A stretch of 64,000 bases of DNA from Stutzerimonas stutzeri (GTDB lineage Bacteria; Pseudomonadota; Gammaproteobacteria; Pseudomonadales; Pseudomonadaceae). Within the stretch, counting starts at the first letter, position 1; each line of letters starts with the position of its first letter. Position numbers and translations under genes: made by a program. The notes below the pieces were generated by a model. The model was given only the letters and a program-made list of their open reading frames with translations, was not told where the DNA came from and did not search any database. Positions 47,709-63,882 of this stretch are shown piece after piece. The stretch spans positions 114,861 to 178,860 of the forward strand of contig NZ_JAGQFP010000004.1 of assembly GCF_019090095.1 (NCBI RefSeq). The letters are read 5' to 3'.

Positions 47709-50700
47709 TCAGTTGCCGCTGGAATTGAGCGCCTCGGTCAGCGCTGCTTCCACTTCGTCCGCACTCACACGCACCGGCTTTTCAGCATCACGCTTGCGCT
47801 TGCGCTCGCTGTGATATTGCAGGCCGGTACCGGCCGGAATCAGGCGACCCACCACGACGTTCTCTTTCAGGCCACGCAGGTAGTCGCGCTTGCCGGTAAC
47901 GGCGGCCTCGGTCAGCACGCGAGTAGTCTCCTGGAACGATGCCGCCGAAATGAACGACTCGGTCGACAGCGAGGCCTTGGTGATACCCAGCAGTACCCGC
48001 ACGTACTTGGAACTGAACTTGTCGTCCCCGGAGAGGCGCTCGTTCTCTTCCAGCACCTGGGTGAGCTCCATCTGGTCGCCCTTGATGAAGCTGGAGTCAC
48101 CGGACTCAGCCACCTCAACCTTGCGCAGCATCTGCCGCAGGATGGTCTCGATGTGCTTGTCGTTGATCTTCACACCCTGCAGGCGGTACACGTCCTGGAT
48201 CTCGTTGACGATGTACTTGGCCAGCGCGCTGACACCCAGCAGACGCAGGATATCGTGCGGGTTGCTTGGACCGTCGGAGATGACCTCGCCCTTGTTCACC
48301 TGTTCGCCTTCGAAGACGTTCAGATGACGCCACTTCGGAATCAGCTCCTCGTACGGATCGGTTCCGTCCGTCGGTGTGATGACCAAGCGACGCTTGCCCT
48401 TGGTTTCCTTGCCGAAGGAAATCGTACCGCTGATTTCGGCCAGAATGGACGGCTCCTTCGGACGACGCGCTTCGAACAGATCCGCCACGCGCGGCAGACC
48501 ACCGGTGATGTCGCGGGTCTTGGAGGTTTCCTGGGGGATACGTGCAATGACGTCACCCACGTTGATCTCCGCGCCATCCGCAACACCGACCAATGCGTTA
48601 GCCGGCAGGAAGTACTGGGCCGGAACGTCGGTACCCGGCAGCAACAGCTCCTTGCCATTGGCATCGACCATCTTGATCGCCGGACGAATATCCTTGCCGG
48701 AAGCAGGACGATCCTTCGGATCCATCACCTCGATGTTGGTCAGACCGGTGAGTTCGTCGGTCTGACGCTTGATGGTGATGTTCTCCTCCATGCCGGCGAA
48801 GGTCACGATACCCTTCATCTCGGTCACGATCGGGTGGGTGTGCGGATCCCACTTGGCCACCACGCTACCAGCATCGACCTTGTCACCTTCCTTGATGGAA
48901 ATGACCGCACCGTACGGCAGCTTGTAGCGCTCGCGCTCACGACCGTAATCGTCCGCTACCGCCAGCTCGCCGGAACGCGATACCGCGATCAGCGCACCGT
49001 CGGCTCGCTCGACGTACTTGAGGTTATGCAGACGGATGGTACCGCCGTTCTTGACCATCACGTTGTCGACCGCGGAGGTCCGGCTCGCCGCACCACCGAT
49101 GTGGAAGGTACGCATGGTCAGCTGGGTACCCGGCTCACCGATCGACTGGGCAGCGATGACACCGACCGCCTCGCCGATGTTGACCAGATGGCCACGCGCC
49201 AGGTCACGACCATAGCACTTGGCGCAGATGCCGTAGCGCGTCTCACAGCTGATCGGCGAGCGTACGATCACTTCGTCGATACTGTTCAGCTCGATGAAGT
49301 CGACCCACTGCTCGTCGATCAGGGTACCAGCCGGGACCAGTACATCGTCGCTGCCGGGCTTGAGTACGTCACGCGCGATGACACGACCCAGTACACGCTC
49401 GCCCAACGGCTCGACGACGTCACCGCCCTCGATGTGCGGGGTCATATGCAGGCCCTGCTCGGTGCCGCAGTCGATTTCCGTCACCACCAGATCCTGCGCG
49501 ACGTCGACCAGGCGACGAGTCAGGTAACCGGAGTTCGCGGTTTTCAGCGCGGTATCCGCCAGACCCTTACGAGCGCCGTGGGTGGAGATGAAGTACTGCA
49601 GCACGTTCAGACCCTCACGGAAGTTCGCCGTAATCGGCGTCTCGATGATCGAGCCGTCCGGCTTGGCCATCAGGCCACGCATACCGGCCAGCTGGCGAAT
49701 CTGGGCAGCGGAGCCCCGCGCACCGGAGTCAGCCATCATGTACATCGAGTTGAACGAGTCCTGTTCGGCTTCGTTGCCGTCGCGGTCGATGACCTTCTCT
49801 TTCGAGAGGTTGGCCATCATCGCCTTGGACACTTCGTCGTTGGCCTTGGACCAGAGGTCGATGACCTTGTTGTACTTCTCGCCCTGAGTCACCAGGCCGG
49901 AGGCGTACTGTGATTCGATTTCCTTCACTTCCTCGGTCGCGGCGTCGATGATGCGCGCCTTCTCTTCCGGGATAACGAAGTCATTGACGCCGATCGACAC
50001 ACCGGAGATCGTCGAATAGGCGAAACCGGTATACATCAGCTGGTCGGCGAAGATGACGGTGTCCTTCAGACCAACGGTGCGGTAGCACAGGTTGATCAGC
50101 TTGGAGATCGCCTTTTTCTTCATCGGCTGATTGACCACATCGAACGGCAGGCCAGCCGGAACCACCTGGAACAGCAGCGCACGGCCGACAGTGGTGTCGA
50201 CGATGCGAGTGTTCTTGGTGATCGAGCCGTCGCGATCCTTGATGGTCTCATTGATCCGCACTTTGACGCGGGCGTGCAGCGACGCTTCGCCGGCGCGGAA
50301 CACGCGGTCGACTTCCTGCAGGTCAGCGAACACACGACCTTCGCCCTTGGCATTGATGGCCTCACGGGTCATGTAATACAGACCCAGAACCACGTCCTGC
50401 GACGGCACGATGATCGGCTCGCCGTTGGCCGGCGACAGGATGTTGTTGGTCGACATCATCAGCGCGCGCGCTTCGAGCTGGGCTTCCAGCGTCAGCGGCA
50501 CGTGAACGGCCATCTGGTCACCGTCGAAGTCGGCGTTGTACGCGGCGCAGACCAGCGGATGCAGCTGGATCGCCTTGCCTTCGATCAGGACCGGCTCGAA
50601 CGCCTGGATACCCAGACGGTGGAGCGTCGGTGCGCGGTTGAGCAGCACGGGATGTTCGCGGATGACTTCAGCCAGAACGTCCCAGACTTCAGGCAGTTCG

Positions 50701-51908
50701 CGCTCGACCATCTTCTTGGCGGCTTTGATGGTGGTCGCCATGCCACGCATTTCCAGCTTGCCGAAAATGAACGGCTTGAACAGCTCGAGGGCCATCTTCT
50801 TCGGCAGACCGCACTGGTGCAAACGCAGGGTCGGGCCCACGGTAATAACCGAACGACCGGAATAGTCCACGCGCTTGCCGAGCAGGTTCTGACGGAAACG
50901 CCCCTGCTTGCCCTTGATCATGTCGGCCAGGGACTTCAGCGGGCGCTTGTTGGAACCGGTGATGGCGCGGCCACGACGACCGTTGTCGAGCAGTGCGTCG
51001 ACGGCCTCCTGCAGCATGCGCTTTTCGTTGCGCACGATGATGTCCGGCGCCGACAGGTCGAGCAGGCGCTTGAGACGGTTGTTACGGTTGATCACGCGGC
51101 GATACAGATCGTTGAGATCCGATGTCGCGAAGCGGCCGCCGTCGAGCGGAACCAGCGGACGCAGATCCGGCGGCAGTACCGGCAGAACGGTGAGTACCAT
51201 CCACTCCGGCAGGTTGCCCGAGCCATGGAAGGCTTCCATCAGCTTCAGACGCTTGGACAGCTTCTTGATCTTGGTTTCCGAGTTGGTCTGCGGAATCTCT
51301 TCGCGCAGCCGACCAATCTCGTGCTCCAGATCGATTTCGTGCAGCAGCTCGCGCACGGCTTCGGCGCCCATGCGCGCGTCGAAGTCGTCACCGAACTCTT
51401 CGAGGGCTTCGAAGTACTGCTCGTCATTGAGCAACTGGCCCTTTTCCAGAGTCGTCATGCCCGGATCGATGACCACGTAGCTCTCGAAATAGAGTACGCG
51501 CTCGATGTCACGCAGGGTCATGTCCAGCAGCAGGCCGATACGGCTCGGCAGCGACTTCAGGAACCAGATGTGAGCGACCGGCGAAGCCAGTTCGATATGC
51601 GCCATGCGCTCGCGACGAACCTTGGCCAGCGCGACTTCGACACCACACTTCTCACAGATCACGCCGCGGTGCTTGAGGCGCTTGTACTTGCCGCACAGGC
51701 ACTCGTAGTCCTTGACCGGGCCAAAAATCTTGGCGCAGAACAGGCCGTCACGCTCGGGCTTGAACGTACGGTAGTTGATGGTCTCTGGCTTCTTGACCTC
51801 GCCAAAGGACCAGGAACGGATCATCTCGGGCGAAGCCAATGCAATCTTGATGGCATCGAACTCTTCGATTTGACCCTGGTTTTTCAACAGATTCAGCAAG
51901 TCTTTCAA
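47709..51908 (-). CDS. rpoC: RNA polymerase beta-prime subunit
   Basis: 1399 residues. N-terminal zinc site [20 protein letters not shown], active-site NADFDGD motif ([17 protein letters not shown]), second zinc cluster around [13 protein letters not shown], and trigger loop region. Catalytic subunit of RNA polymerase. Follows rpoB by 64 bases. Confidence 0.98.
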   Translation of the reverse strand: MKDLLNLLKNQGQIEEFDAIKIALASPEMIRSWSFGEVKKPETINYRTFKPERDGLFCAKIFGPVKDYECLCGKYKRLKHRGVICEKCGVEVALAKVRRERMAHIELASPVAHIWFLKSLPSRIGLLLDMTLRDIERVLYFESYVVIDPGMTTLEKGQLLNDEQYFEALEEFGDDFDARMGAEAVRELLHEIDLEHEIGRLREEIPQTNSETKIKKLSKRLKLMEAFHGSGNLPEWMVLTVLPVLPPDLRPLVPLDGGRFATSDLNDLYRRVINRNNRLKRLLDLSAPDIIVRNEKRMLQEAVDALLDNGRRGRAITGSNKRPLKSLADMIKGKQGRFRQNLLGKRVDYSGRSVITVGPTLRLHQCGLPKKMALELFKPFIFGKLEMRGMATTIKAAKKMVERELPEVWDVLAEVIREHPVLLNRAPTLHRLGIQAFEPVLIEGKAIQLHPLVCAAYNADFDGDQMAVHVPLTLEAQLEARALMMSTNNILSPANGEPIIVPSQDVVLGLYYMTREAINAKGEGRVFADLQEVDRVFRAGEASLHARVKVRINETIKDRDGSITKNTRIVDTTVGRALLFQVVPAGLPFDVVNQPMKKKAISKLINLCYRTVGLKDTVIFADQLMYTGFAYSTISGVSIGVNDFVIPEEKARIIDAATEEVKEIESQYASGLVTQGEKYNKVIDLWSKANDEVSKAMMANLSKEKVIDRDGNEAEQDSFNSMYMMADSGARGSAAQIRQLAGMRGLMAKPDGSIIETPITANFREGLNVLQYFISTHGARKGLADTALKTANSGYLTRRLVDVAQDLVVTEIDCGTEQGLHMTPHIEGGDVVEPLGERVLGRVIARDVLKPGSDDVLVPAGTLIDEQWVDFIELNSIDEVIVRSPISCETRYGICAKCYGRDLARGHLVNIGEAVGVIAAQSIGEPGTQLTMRTFHIGGAASRTSAVDNVMVKNGGTIRLHNLKYVERADGALIAVSRSGELAVADDYGRERERYKLPYGAVISIKEGDKVDAGSVVAKWDPHTHPIVTEMKGIVTFAGMEENITIKRQTDELTGLTNIEVMDPKDRPASGKDIRPAIKMVDANGKELLLPGTDVPAQYFLPANALVGVADGAEINVGDVIARIPQETSKTRDITGGLPRVADLFEARRPKEPSILAEISGTISFGKETKGKRRLVITPTDGTDPYEELIPKWRHLNVFEGEQVNKGEVISDGPSNPHDILRLLGVSALAKYIVNEIQDVYRLQGVKINDKHIETILRQMLRKVEVAESGDSSFIKGDQMELTQVLEENERLSGDDKFSSKYVRVLLGITKASLSTESFISAASFQETTRVLTEAAVTGKRDYLRGLKENVVVGRLIPAGTGLQYHSERKRKRDAEKPVRVSADEVEAALTEALNSSGN

Positions 51909-51972
51909 GGCCTTTCCTCCTCACGGACCTGCGGTGAGCGGCTGATGCCGGTCACCGCATCGCGGTGCGTGG

Positions 51973-56043
<4,071 letters not shown>

Positions 56044-56260
56044 CAGCGTTCCCCAGCTTGGTCACCTGCTTGTTTGGCCTCTCCCGACGGGAGCAGCCAG
56101 AAAATCGTGCGAATCCCTTGATTCGCGCCGCCCATTGGGCGGTTTTCCGTTTCGACCGCTCGATAAACATCATGCGGCTATAACGGAAAAAGGCCGGTGG
56201 CAAAAGCCACCAGCCATCAGCCTTATGCGAGACGCTTCGGCTGCAGACGCAAGGTCGTGC
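56044..56260 (-). promoter_or_regulatory. rplL-rpoB intergenic attenuator region
   Basis: 217 bases. The main element is the hairpin at 56187-56215. Two further short inverted repeats, GCGAATC-CCTT-GATTCGC (56109-56126) and CCGCCC-ATT-GGGCGG (56128-56142), lie between it and rpoB and could form alternative leader structures. Confidence 0.55.
56187..56215 (-). terminator. Attenuator terminator between rplL and rpoB
   Basis: On the minus strand GGCTGGTGGC (56206-56215), loop TTTT, GCCACCGGCC (56192-56201), then TTTTTCC. Strong stem with one G-T pair and a T run; partial termination here would set the ratio of ribosomal stalk protein to polymerase subunits as in E. coli. Confidence 0.8.
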
Positions 56261-56629
56261 TTACTTGAGCTCGACTTTGGCGCCAGCTTCTTCCAGAGCC
56301 TTCTTGGCGGCTTCGGCCTCTTCCTTGGAAACGCCTTCCTTCACGACGCCAGGAGCGCCGTCTACGACGGCCTTGGCTTCTTTCAGGCCCAAGCCGGTCA
56401 GCTCGCGAACAGCCTTGATCACGTTTACTTTCTTGTCGCCAGCTTCAGCCAGGACAACGGTGAACTCGGTCTGCTCTTCAGCAGCAGCGGCAGCCGGGCC
56501 AGCGGCCGCGACGGTAGCAGCAGCGGCAGTGACGCCGAACTTCTCTTCCATTGCCTTGATCAGTTCAACAACCTGCATCACGGACATTTCGGAAACGGCG
56601 TTGATGATGTCTTCGTTGGTCAGAGCCAT
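56261..56629 (-). CDS. rplL: 50S ribosomal protein L7/L12
   Basis: 122 residues; [20 protein letters not shown], an Ala-rich hinge (about 37-52), and the C-terminal domain with [20 protein letters not shown]. Dimeric stalk protein that recruits GTPase factors. 75 bases after rplJ. Confidence 0.98.
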   Translation of the reverse strand: MALTNEDIINAVSEMSVMQVVELIKAMEEKFGVTAAAATVAAAGPAAAAAEEQTEFTVVLAEAGDKKVNVIKAVRELTGLGLKEAKAVVDGAPGVVKEGVSKEEAEAAKKALEEAGAKVELK

Positions 56630-56704
56630 GACTCTAGTTCCTGTATATAGGTGACGGCCTGCGGCCATCTAAATCAAAAGAAATTCGAAGTTGCCTCGCA
56701 TGCC

Positions 56705-57205
56705 TTAGGCTGCGGCGGCTTCCTTCTGGTCGCGAACGGCCGCCAGAGTACGAGCCAGCTTGCTGGTAGCGCCTTGCATCACGCTCATCAGCTGCGAAAT
56801 CGCCTCGTCGTAGGTCGGCAGGGTTGCCAAAGCGTCGATCTGGTTGGCTGCGATGAACTGACCCTCGAACGCAGCAGCCTTGATCTCGAACTTGTCCTGA
56901 CCCTTGGCGAACTCCTTGAAGATGCGAGCGGCAGCGCCCGGATGTTCGTTGGAGAATGCAATAAGGGTCGGGCCCTTGAACACGTCGTTGAGCACATCAT
57001 ATTGAGTGCCTTCAACGGCGCGGCGCAGCAGGGTGTTACGTACGACACGCACGTAAACACCCGCGTCGCGGGCCTCTTTACGGAGTCCGGTCATGGCTCC
57101 CACGGTCACGCCACGGGCATCGGCCACGACAGCGGAAAGGGCAGCTTTGGCAGCCTCGTTGACTTCAGCGACGATGGCCTTCTTGTCTTCGAGTTTGATT
57201 GCCAC
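56705..57205 (-). CDS. rplJ: 50S ribosomal protein L10
   Basis: 166 residues; [35 protein letters not shown] and a C-terminal helix for L7/L12 dimers. Forms the stalk base and, with L12, represses its own mRNA by binding the leader immediately upstream. Start codon is GTG/ATG-type at 57205 within CACGGG; the family N-terminus begins here. Confidence 0.97.
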   Translation of the reverse strand: MAIKLEDKKAIVAEVNEAAKAALSAVVADARGVTVGAMTGLRKEARDAGVYVRVVRNTLLRRAVEGTQYDVLNDVFKGPTLIAFSNEHPGAAARIFKEFAKGQDKFEIKAAAFEGQFIAANQIDALATLPTYDEAISQLMSVMQGATSKLARTLAAVRDQKEAAAA

Positions 57206-57414
57206 GGGTTTTTACTCCTGGATGTTACCGGTTCGCCCAGTCAAGACCGGGCGGGTTTTGGTGTCTGATTCGGTACGAATCGGGAGCACCTCTGCGTAGG
57301 CTTAAAAACAGTGCTTTTTGGTTTAAGACTTGCGTCGCCTACGGTCTTGGATAGCCCCCGCCAGGCAGGGACCCCAATCTGTCGCGCCCTGACAAACAGG
57401 GCGCTTTTAATGCT
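57206..57414 (-). promoter_or_regulatory. L10-type leader of the rplJL operon
   Basis: Nested pairing typical of the L10 leader: CGTAGGC (minus-strand copy from 57337-57343) with GCCTACG (57295-57301), and inside it CTTAAA/TTTAAG (57301-57306, 57322-57327). The loop next to the outer stem contains CAGAGGTGCTCCCGATT. L10-(L12)4 binding here would control rplJ translation. Confidence 0.65.
57384..57404 (-). terminator. Hairpin after rplA
   Basis: GCGCCCTG (57384-57391), loop ACAAA, CAGGGCGC (57397-57404), an eight-base perfect stem 10 bases after the rplA stop. There is no T run on the minus strand, so it may be a processing or pausing hairpin rather than a full terminator. Confidence 0.5.
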
Positions 57415-58110
57415 TTACGCTTCCAGGGAAGCCTGATCGATGACCAGCCCCGGTCCCATCGTGGTGCTCAGGGTTACGCGCTTGACATAGATGCCTTTGG
57501 AGGTGGACGGCTTCAGACGCTTCAGGTCCGACAGCAGCGCCTCGACGTTCTGCTTCAGCTGTGCAGCCTCAAAGCCCACCTTGCCAACGGAGGTATGAAT
57601 GATGCCGTTCTTATCGGTACGGAAACGCACCTGACCAGCTTTGGCATTCTTGACTGCAGTCGCAACGTCCGGCGTCACGGTGCCGACTTTCGGGTTCGGC
57701 ATCAGTCCGCGCGGGCCAAGAATCTGACCCAACTGACCAACCACACGCATGGCGTCCGGAGAAGCAATGACCACGTCATAGTTCAGGTCACCGCCCTTCA
57801 TCTCGGCAGCCAGTTCATCCATGCCAACGCGGTCGGCGCCGGCAGCCAAAGCGGCCTCAGCAGCCGGCCCCTGCGTGAATACAGCAACACGAACGGTTTT
57901 ACCGGTGCCGTTCGGCAGAACGGTAGCACCACGTACAACCTGATCGGACTTGCGAGGATCCACGCCCAGGTTAATGGCGATGTCGAAGGACTCGGTAAAC
58001 TTGACAGCGGACAGCTGAGACAACAGCGTCGCGGCGTCTTCGAACGAGTACTGCTTGCCAGCTTCAATCTTCTCGGCGAAAGCCTTCTGGCGCTTGGTCA
58101 ACTTAGCCAT
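57415..58110 (-). CDS. rplA: 50S ribosomal protein L1
   Basis: 231 residues; [20 protein letters not shown] start, [20 protein letters not shown] and [17 protein letters not shown]. Stalk protein of the E site; translational repressor of the rplK-rplA operon in E. coli. Shares a base with the rplK stop (TAATG). Confidence 0.98.
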   Translation of the reverse strand: MAKLTKRQKAFAEKIEAGKQYSFEDAATLLSQLSAVKFTESFDIAINLGVDPRKSDQVVRGATVLPNGTGKTVRVAVFTQGPAAEAALAAGADRVGMDELAAEMKGGDLNYDVVIASPDAMRVVGQLGQILGPRGLMPNPKVGTVTPDVATAVKNAKAGQVRFRTDKNGIIHTSVGKVGFEAAQLKQNVEALLSDLKRLKPSTSKGIYVKRVTLSTTMGPGLVIDQASLEA

Positions 58111-58541
58111 TACACACCCTCCACGTTCAGGCCCATGCTGCGTGCGGAGCCGGCGATGGTGCGCACGGCTGCCTCAAGATCAGCAGCGGTAAGATCGGCG
58201 TTCTTGGTCTTCGCGATCTCTTCCAGCTGAGCACGAGTAACGGTGCCGACTTTCTGGGTGTTCGGACGAGCAGAACCGCTAGTGATGCCTGCGGCCTTCT
58301 TCAGCAGAACGGCGGCAGGCGTACTCTTGGTCTCGAAGGTAAAGCTGCGATCGCTGTAGACGGTGATGATCACCGGAGTCGGCAGACCGGGCTCTTGACC
58401 TTGAGTGCGGGCATTGAATGCCTTGCAGAATTCCATGATGTTAACACCATGCTGACCCAGGGCAGGGCCAACTGGCGGCGACGGGTTGGCCTGACCGGCC
58501 TTTACCTGAAGCTTGATATAAGCTTGAATCTTCTTAGCCAT
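58110..58541 (-). CDS. rplK: 50S ribosomal protein L11
   Basis: 143 residues: [40 protein letters not shown] and the C-terminal 23S-binding domain [17 protein letters not shown]. Works at the GTPase centre and is needed for RelA stringent activation. First gene of rplKA. Confidence 0.98.
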   Translation of the reverse strand: MAKKIQAYIKLQVKAGQANPSPPVGPALGQHGVNIMEFCKAFNARTQGQEPGLPTPVIITVYSDRSFTFETKSTPAAVLLKKAAGITSGSARPNTQKVGTVTRAQLEEIAKTKNADLTAADLEAAVRTIAGSARSMGLNVEGV

Positions 58542-58607
58542 AACTACTCCGTTCTGGGTGCTAGCGCCTTGCGGCTCCCCTGTTTGCCTGAATATCCCAG
58601 TGACGAC

Positions 58608-58634
58608 AAAACCCCGCAGCCAGCAGCAGCGGGG
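58608..58634 (-). terminator. Terminator after nusG
   Basis: On the minus strand CCCCGC, loop of about 11 bases, GCGGGG (58612-58617), then TTTTG. Lies between nusG and rplK, consistent with a separate rplK promoter, which I could not place confidently. Confidence 0.6.
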
Positions 58635-58653
58635 TGTGGGATGCTTGTTTCAG

Positions 58654-59187
58654 CTAGACCTTTTCGACCTGACTGAACTCCAACTCTACCGGTGTCGAGC
58701 GACCAAAAATAAGCACCGCAACTTGAATCCGGCTCTTCTCGTAGTTGACTTCTTCGACGACGCCATTGAAGTCCGCGAAAGGGCCATCAGCCACGCGAAC
58801 AACCTCACCCGGCTCGAATAGCGTCTTGGGTTTCGGCTTGTCGCTTCCATCCGCCACACGACGGAGAATCGCCTCGGCTTCCTTATCGGTAATCGGCGCC
58901 GGCTTGTCAGCCGTGCCACCGATAAAGCCCATCACGCGAGGCGTATCCTTGACCAAGTGCCATGCGCCTTCGGCCATATCCATCTGCACGAGCACGTAGC
59001 CGGGGAAGAACTTGCGCTCACTTTTGCGCTTCTGCCCGTTACGCATCTCAACCACTTCTTCAGTGGGGACCAGGATTTCGCCGAAATGATCTTCCATACC
59101 GGCAAGCTTTATACGCTCGACCAGCGAGCGCATGACGTGCTTCTCGTAACCCGAGTAAGCATGAACCACATACCAGCGCTTAGCCAC
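58654..59187 (-). CDS. nusG: Transcription factor NusG
   Basis: 177 residues. NGN domain ([32 protein letters not shown]) and C-terminal KOW domain ([20 protein letters not shown]). Couples RNA polymerase to the ribosome and to Rho. Nine bases after secE, the usual pair. Confidence 0.98.
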   Translation of the reverse strand: MAKRWYVVHAYSGYEKHVMRSLVERIKLAGMEDHFGEILVPTEEVVEMRNGQKRKSERKFFPGYVLVQMDMAEGAWHLVKDTPRVMGFIGGTADKPAPITDKEAEAILRRVADGSDKPKPKTLFEPGEVVRVADGPFADFNGVVEEVNYEKSRIQVAVLIFGRSTPVELEFSQVEKV

Positions 59188-59196
59188 GGAACACCC

Positions 59197-59565
59197 TTAA
59201 CCTACAACCATGGAAACCAGCCAACCGAGCAGGGAATCAAGCCCCCACAACAGCAGCGCCATAACCAGCACAACAGCCACGACAATCAATGTGGTCTGAG
59301 TGGTTTCTTGACGGGTCGGCCAAACGACCTTGCGAATCTCAACGCGCGCCTCTTTCAACAGCACAAAGAAGGAGCGACCTTTTGACGTCTGCAGCGCCAC
59401 ATAAGCAGCGACCACAGCAAGCGCGAGCAACGCGAGAACTCTATACAGAATCGGCTCTGCGGAGTAAAACTGATTACCCACCACCGCCACAACAACCAAA
59501 GCAGCCACAACAAGCCACTTCACCAGATCGAAGCGCGTGTCCTTGGCTTCTGCTTTGACATTCAT
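59197..59565 (-). CDS. secE: SecE, protein translocase subunit
   Basis: 122 residues with three hydrophobic helices (about 16-36, 39-58 and 92-117) and the cytoplasmic amphipathic FFVLLKEARVEIRKVVWPTR that is the SecE signature. Three-helix form as in E. coli. Stabilises SecY. Confidence 0.97.
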   Translation of the reverse strand: MNVKAEAKDTRFDLVKWLVVAALVVVAVVGNQFYSAEPILYRVLALLALAVVAAYVALQTSKGRSFFVLLKEARVEIRKVVWPTRQETTQTTLIVVAVVLVMALLLWGLDSLLGWLVSMVVG

Positions 59566-59607
59566 CTGCTAGAACCCTGTAAATACTGCCAAATTCGATA
59601 TTGAAGT

Positions 59608-59683
59608 TGGCAGGCCAGGAGGGAATCGAACCCCCAACCTGCGGTTTTGGAGACCGCCGCTCTGCCAATTGAGCTACTGGCCT
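59608..59683 (-). tRNA. tRNA-Trp (CCA anticodon)
   Basis: 76 bases, 5' AGGCCAGTAGCTCAATTGGC, anticodon CCA at 59648-59650, TGGGGGTTCGATTCCC arm, encoded 3' CCA. Placed between tufB and secE, the conserved position. Confidence 0.97.
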
Positions 59684-59735
59684 AACAAGAGTCAGGCCGA
59701 CTATTATGCCGGCCCGAATGAATCAGATCAATCGA

Positions 59736-60929
<1,194 letters not shown>

Positions 60930-60979
60930 CGAGACCGTCTCCCATCGTTGAATTGAGCTAGTCACGCCACCATTAAAAC

Positions 60980-61007
60980 AAAGGCAGATATTTACATATC
61001 TGCCTTT
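60980..61007 (-). terminator. Hairpin between tRNA-Thr and tufB
   Basis: AAAGGCAGATAT (60980-60991), loop TTAC, ATATCTGCCTTT (60996-61007): a perfect 12-base stem, followed on the minus strand by TGTTTTAATGG. It resembles a terminator but separates genes that are normally co-transcribed; may be an attenuator or a processing signal that frees the tRNAs. Confidence 0.6.
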
Positions 61008-61012
61008 GGGGT

Positions 61013-61088
61013 TGGAGCTCATGAGCGGATTTGAACCGCTGACCTCACCCTTACCAAGGGTGTGCTCTACCAACTGAGCTACATGAGC
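61013..61088 (-). tRNA. tRNA-Thr (GGT anticodon)
   Basis: 76 bases, 5' GCTCATGTAGCTCAGTTGGT, anticodon GGT at 61053-61055 in loop TTGGTAA, 3' CCA encoded. Third tRNA of the tyr-gly-thr-tufB unit. Confidence 0.97.
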
Positions 61089-61116
61089 GTATCTTATTGC
61101 GCAGGCGCTTAGAACC

Positions 61117-61190
<74 letters not shown>

Positions 61191-61216
61191 GAAACCTATC
61201 GCCTACGCTGAGAATC

Positions 61217-61301
<85 letters not shown>

Positions 61302-61314
61302 AAAACGAGGCGGC

Positions 61315-61343
61315 ATTTTCATCGCCAACCCCTTGTCTGTCAA
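61315..61343 (-). promoter_or_regulatory. Promoter of the tRNA-Tyr-Gly-Thr-tufB operon
   Basis: On the minus strand, perfect -35 TTGACA (61338-61343), 17-base spacer, -10 GAAAAT (61315-61320), and the GC-rich discriminator GCCGCC expected of a stringently controlled stable-RNA promoter. AT-rich DNA upstream could act as an UP element. Confidence 0.7.
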
Positions 61344-61426
61344 GAATTTTCTCATTAAAACTCGAGATCCGCTCAGTGACAGCGCTCTGCAGCAACCATA
61401 CAACCGCCTGCTGAGCGGGCGCCATT

Positions 61427-62101
61427 CTATGTAGATTGTTCTGAAGTTGCAATGCTTGAACAGGGTATTTGTTGGTGCTCGAGCCCTGGGAAGTCCCTGA
61501 TAAGATCACCGAGCAGCGCATCGCTCAAAAGCCGCCGATCCGGCCCCGCTATTCGCACCCAATAGCGGCGATGAGTTCGAGGCAACTCACGGACCATAGC
61601 CGTGTAGTCCACGCCCTTCAGACGGCTCACAACACTTTCAGCCGAGTCCTTGCGCGAAAAAATCCCCAAAGAGATACCGTTCGCCAGATCACCGACGGTG
61701 ATTATATAGCTGTCGATATTGCGAGACTGCAGCTCTCGCAGCTGCCGTAATGAGGCTTGACGCGAAACGAGCGGAGGCAGATAAACCCAGTAGTCGATGC
61801 CCGCAGCCTCATCGGCCGGCTCGACATGGGAGTCGATATCCAGGCTGAGTAACCGCTGCTCAAGCGCTTGCGCGAGCGACGCCTCATCGAAACCACCCAA
61901 AAAGAAACAGCCTTTATCGGCAGCCTCAGCTTTACCACGAGGAGCCAGGGGCTTTGCTTCACTCAACAGTTCGATCCCGCCCTCTTGAGCGTGCACTTCC
62001 AGCGAAGCAGCATCTGATTCAATCGGCACAGCGTCGTTGAACTGATATAGATAAAGAAGCAGGTTCAGCAATACCAGAAGCATTAAAAGCCAGCGCATCA
62101 A
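61427..62101 (-). CDS. SPOR-like membrane protein of unknown function
   Basis: 224 residues. N-terminal membrane helix (WLLMLLVLLNLLLYLYQF), then two alpha-beta segments; the second (about 103-172, DYWVYLPPLVSRQASLRQL and ISLGIFSRKDSAESVVSRL) matches the SPOR fold that binds denuded peptidoglycan. Follows coaX by seven bases. An ATG one codon later is an equal start choice. Confidence 0.7.
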   Translation of the reverse strand: MMRWLLMLLVLLNLLLYLYQFNDAVPIESDAASLEVHAQEGGIELLSEAKPLAPRGKAEAADKGCFFLGGFDEASLAQALEQRLLSLDIDSHVEPADEAAGIDYWVYLPPLVSRQASLRQLRELQSRNIDSYIITVGDLANGISLGIFSRKDSAESVVSRLKGVDYTAMVRELPRTHRRYWVRIAGPDRRLLSDALLGDLIRDFPGLEHQQIPCSSIATSEQST

Positions 62102-62108
62102 TACCTCT

Positions 62109-62849
62109 TTATGGGCAGGCTATGGCCAAGCCTCTAAAAACAAGATCAGGCACGCAATTCACCGAGGGGAAATCTGCCACAAGCGCAACGTCGCCGCCGG
62201 TGACGTAGATGGCGAAATCATCTCCCAGATAATTCCGGGCGAGGGCAATTTGGCTAGAAACGTAACTACGAGCCATCAGGAGGCAGCCCCTCTCGACTCC
62301 CTCTGCAGTGTCTTTACCTGGAGCCAGATCGTCCAGCGCACTCTCTGTTTCTGAGCGATCGTACCGTATACGACGGGTATGAGCGAACAACTGGCCGCGC
62401 AGCAGAGCGATGCCAGGTGCGATATAGCCACCAAGGTGCGCCCCGTCGCGAGCGACCAAATCAACCGTAATGGCCGTGCCCAGGTCGACGACAAGGCAAG
62501 CTCGCTTACATAGCTCGTAAGCTGCAACGATGGCTAGCCATCGATCCAAACCTAACCGCCAGGGGTCGTTGTAACCATTCACTACTCCAGCAATGCTATT
62601 GGCTGGGCGGGCTATGGCCACGTCCACGCTCAAGGATGCAGAGAGCACACTCACTATCGCAGCGGTTTCCTCGTCACTCCTTACACTGACCAATCGGCAG
62701 CGCGAAATTCCGCCAACGTTTCGATCAGACAATTGTCGTGCAAGCTCGTCGGCCTGGGTCGAAACCCCCTCCGCAACTGGGGAGGCGCCAGGCTCGGTAA
62801 TTACTCGCCATTTGACGAAGCTGTTCCCACAGTCGAGCTCAAGAATCAT
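62109..62849 (-). CDS. coaX: Type III pantothenate kinase
   Basis: 246 residues. ASKHA-fold motifs: LELDCGNSFVKWRV, VDLGTAITVDLVARDGAHLG, and GGDVALVADF. Phosphorylates pantothenate in coenzyme A synthesis. Start at 62847-62849 (ATG); an upstream TTG is possible. Overlaps the birA stop by 11 bases, the usual pseudomonad birA-coaX pair. Confidence 0.95.
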   Translation of the reverse strand: MILELDCGNSFVKWRVITEPGASPVAEGVSTQADELARQLSDRNVGGISRCRLVSVRSDEETAAIVSVLSASLSVDVAIARPANSIAGVVNGYNDPWRLGLDRWLAIVAAYELCKRACLVVDLGTAITVDLVARDGAHLGGYIAPGIALLRGQLFAHTRRIRYDRSETESALDDLAPGKDTAEGVERGCLLMARSYVSSQIALARNYLGDDFAIYVTGGDVALVADFPSVNCVPDLVFRGLAIACP

Positions 62850-63801
62850 GATCAAGCCTCAAGCTTAGTTCTCCCCCGCTAAATCGCTGCTCACCATGAC
62901 CGTCGACCTGCATACGCAATGCGCCTTGCTCATCGACACCAATCATTACGCCGCTAACCTGCTGGACTCCGGTACTTAGAACGCAGCGCTTGCCCTGCCA
63001 GAGGTTGCTCGCTTGCCATTCATCACGCAACGAAGAAAAGCCCTCAAGCGCATGCCGTTGGATGTAGTAATTCAGCGATTCACTAACAAGATTCACCAGC
63101 TCGCAACGGCTCGCCAACACTCCTGTCTGCTGCTTCACCGACGTCCAGGGCTGACCGATATCCATAGCGCTAGACGTCATGTTCACGTTTATGCCAATGC
63201 CGATGATAACGTGACAAACATCCGCCGGATCACCCGTCAGTTCCAATAAGATCCCGGCGATTTTCTTACCATCGGCATAAACGTCATTAGGCCATTTAAG
63301 CCCCGCCTCATTCACCCCCGCCTTACGCAATGCCGCTAATACGGCAAGGCCAACTACCAGGCTTAGACCAGAAAGCCCCTGAGGCCCGCTCGCCACCTTA
63401 AGCACTAACGAGTAGTAAAGATTCTGTGCTGGCGGACTTGACCAAGAGCGCCCCCTGCGCCCACGCCCGTTCGTCTGGCTCTCCGCCAACACGACAAAGG
63501 GAGCCGCAAGCTCGGGAATCAGCCGCAACGCCTCAGCGTTAGTGGAGTCAACGGTGTCTCTAAGCCAGAGCCGCCAACCGAGGCGAGCCATTACGCTGGA
63601 ACAGTCGGCTTCGTCCAGTAGAGAAAGGGGCTCTGCCAAGCGGTAACCTTTTCCGGGCACCTTGAAGAGCCTAACGCCCCATTCGCTCTCAAGCCGTTGC
63701 AGAGATTTCCAAACCGCACTTCGACTTACACCGAGGGCAGCACCGAGCTCTTCGCCAGAGTGAAATCGCCCGTCACCAAGCAGCCTTAGCAAGTCATTCA
63801 T
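62839..63801 (-). CDS. birA: Biotin-protein ligase and biotin repressor
   Basis: 320 residues. Winged-helix N-terminus (HSGEELGAALGVSRSAVWKS), the biotin-adenylate loop GRGRRGRSW (GRGRxG) and KWPNDVY, followed by an SH3-like C-domain. Biotinylates acetyl-CoA carboxylase and probably represses bio genes. First gene after the rrn terminator. Confidence 0.97.
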   Translation of the reverse strand: MNDLLRLLGDGRFHSGEELGAALGVSRSAVWKSLQRLESEWGVRLFKVPGKGYRLAEPLSLLDEADCSSVMARLGWRLWLRDTVDSTNAEALRLIPELAAPFVVLAESQTNGRGRRGRSWSSPPAQNLYYSLVLKVASGPQGLSGLSLVVGLAVLAALRKAGVNEAGLKWPNDVYADGKKIAGILLELTGDPADVCHVIIGIGINVNMTSSAMDIGQPWTSVKQQTGVLASRCELVNLVSESLNYYIQRHALEGFSSLRDEWQASNLWQGKRCVLSTGVQQVSGVMIGVDEQGALRMQVDGHGEQRFSGGELSLRLDHDS

Positions 63802-63882
63802 AAGCCCCCCTAACTAGCAGGCAGGCATGATAGCGGCACCACCGCCTCCGAGCGACGTTTGGTTTTCTGCGCACGCAAAGAC

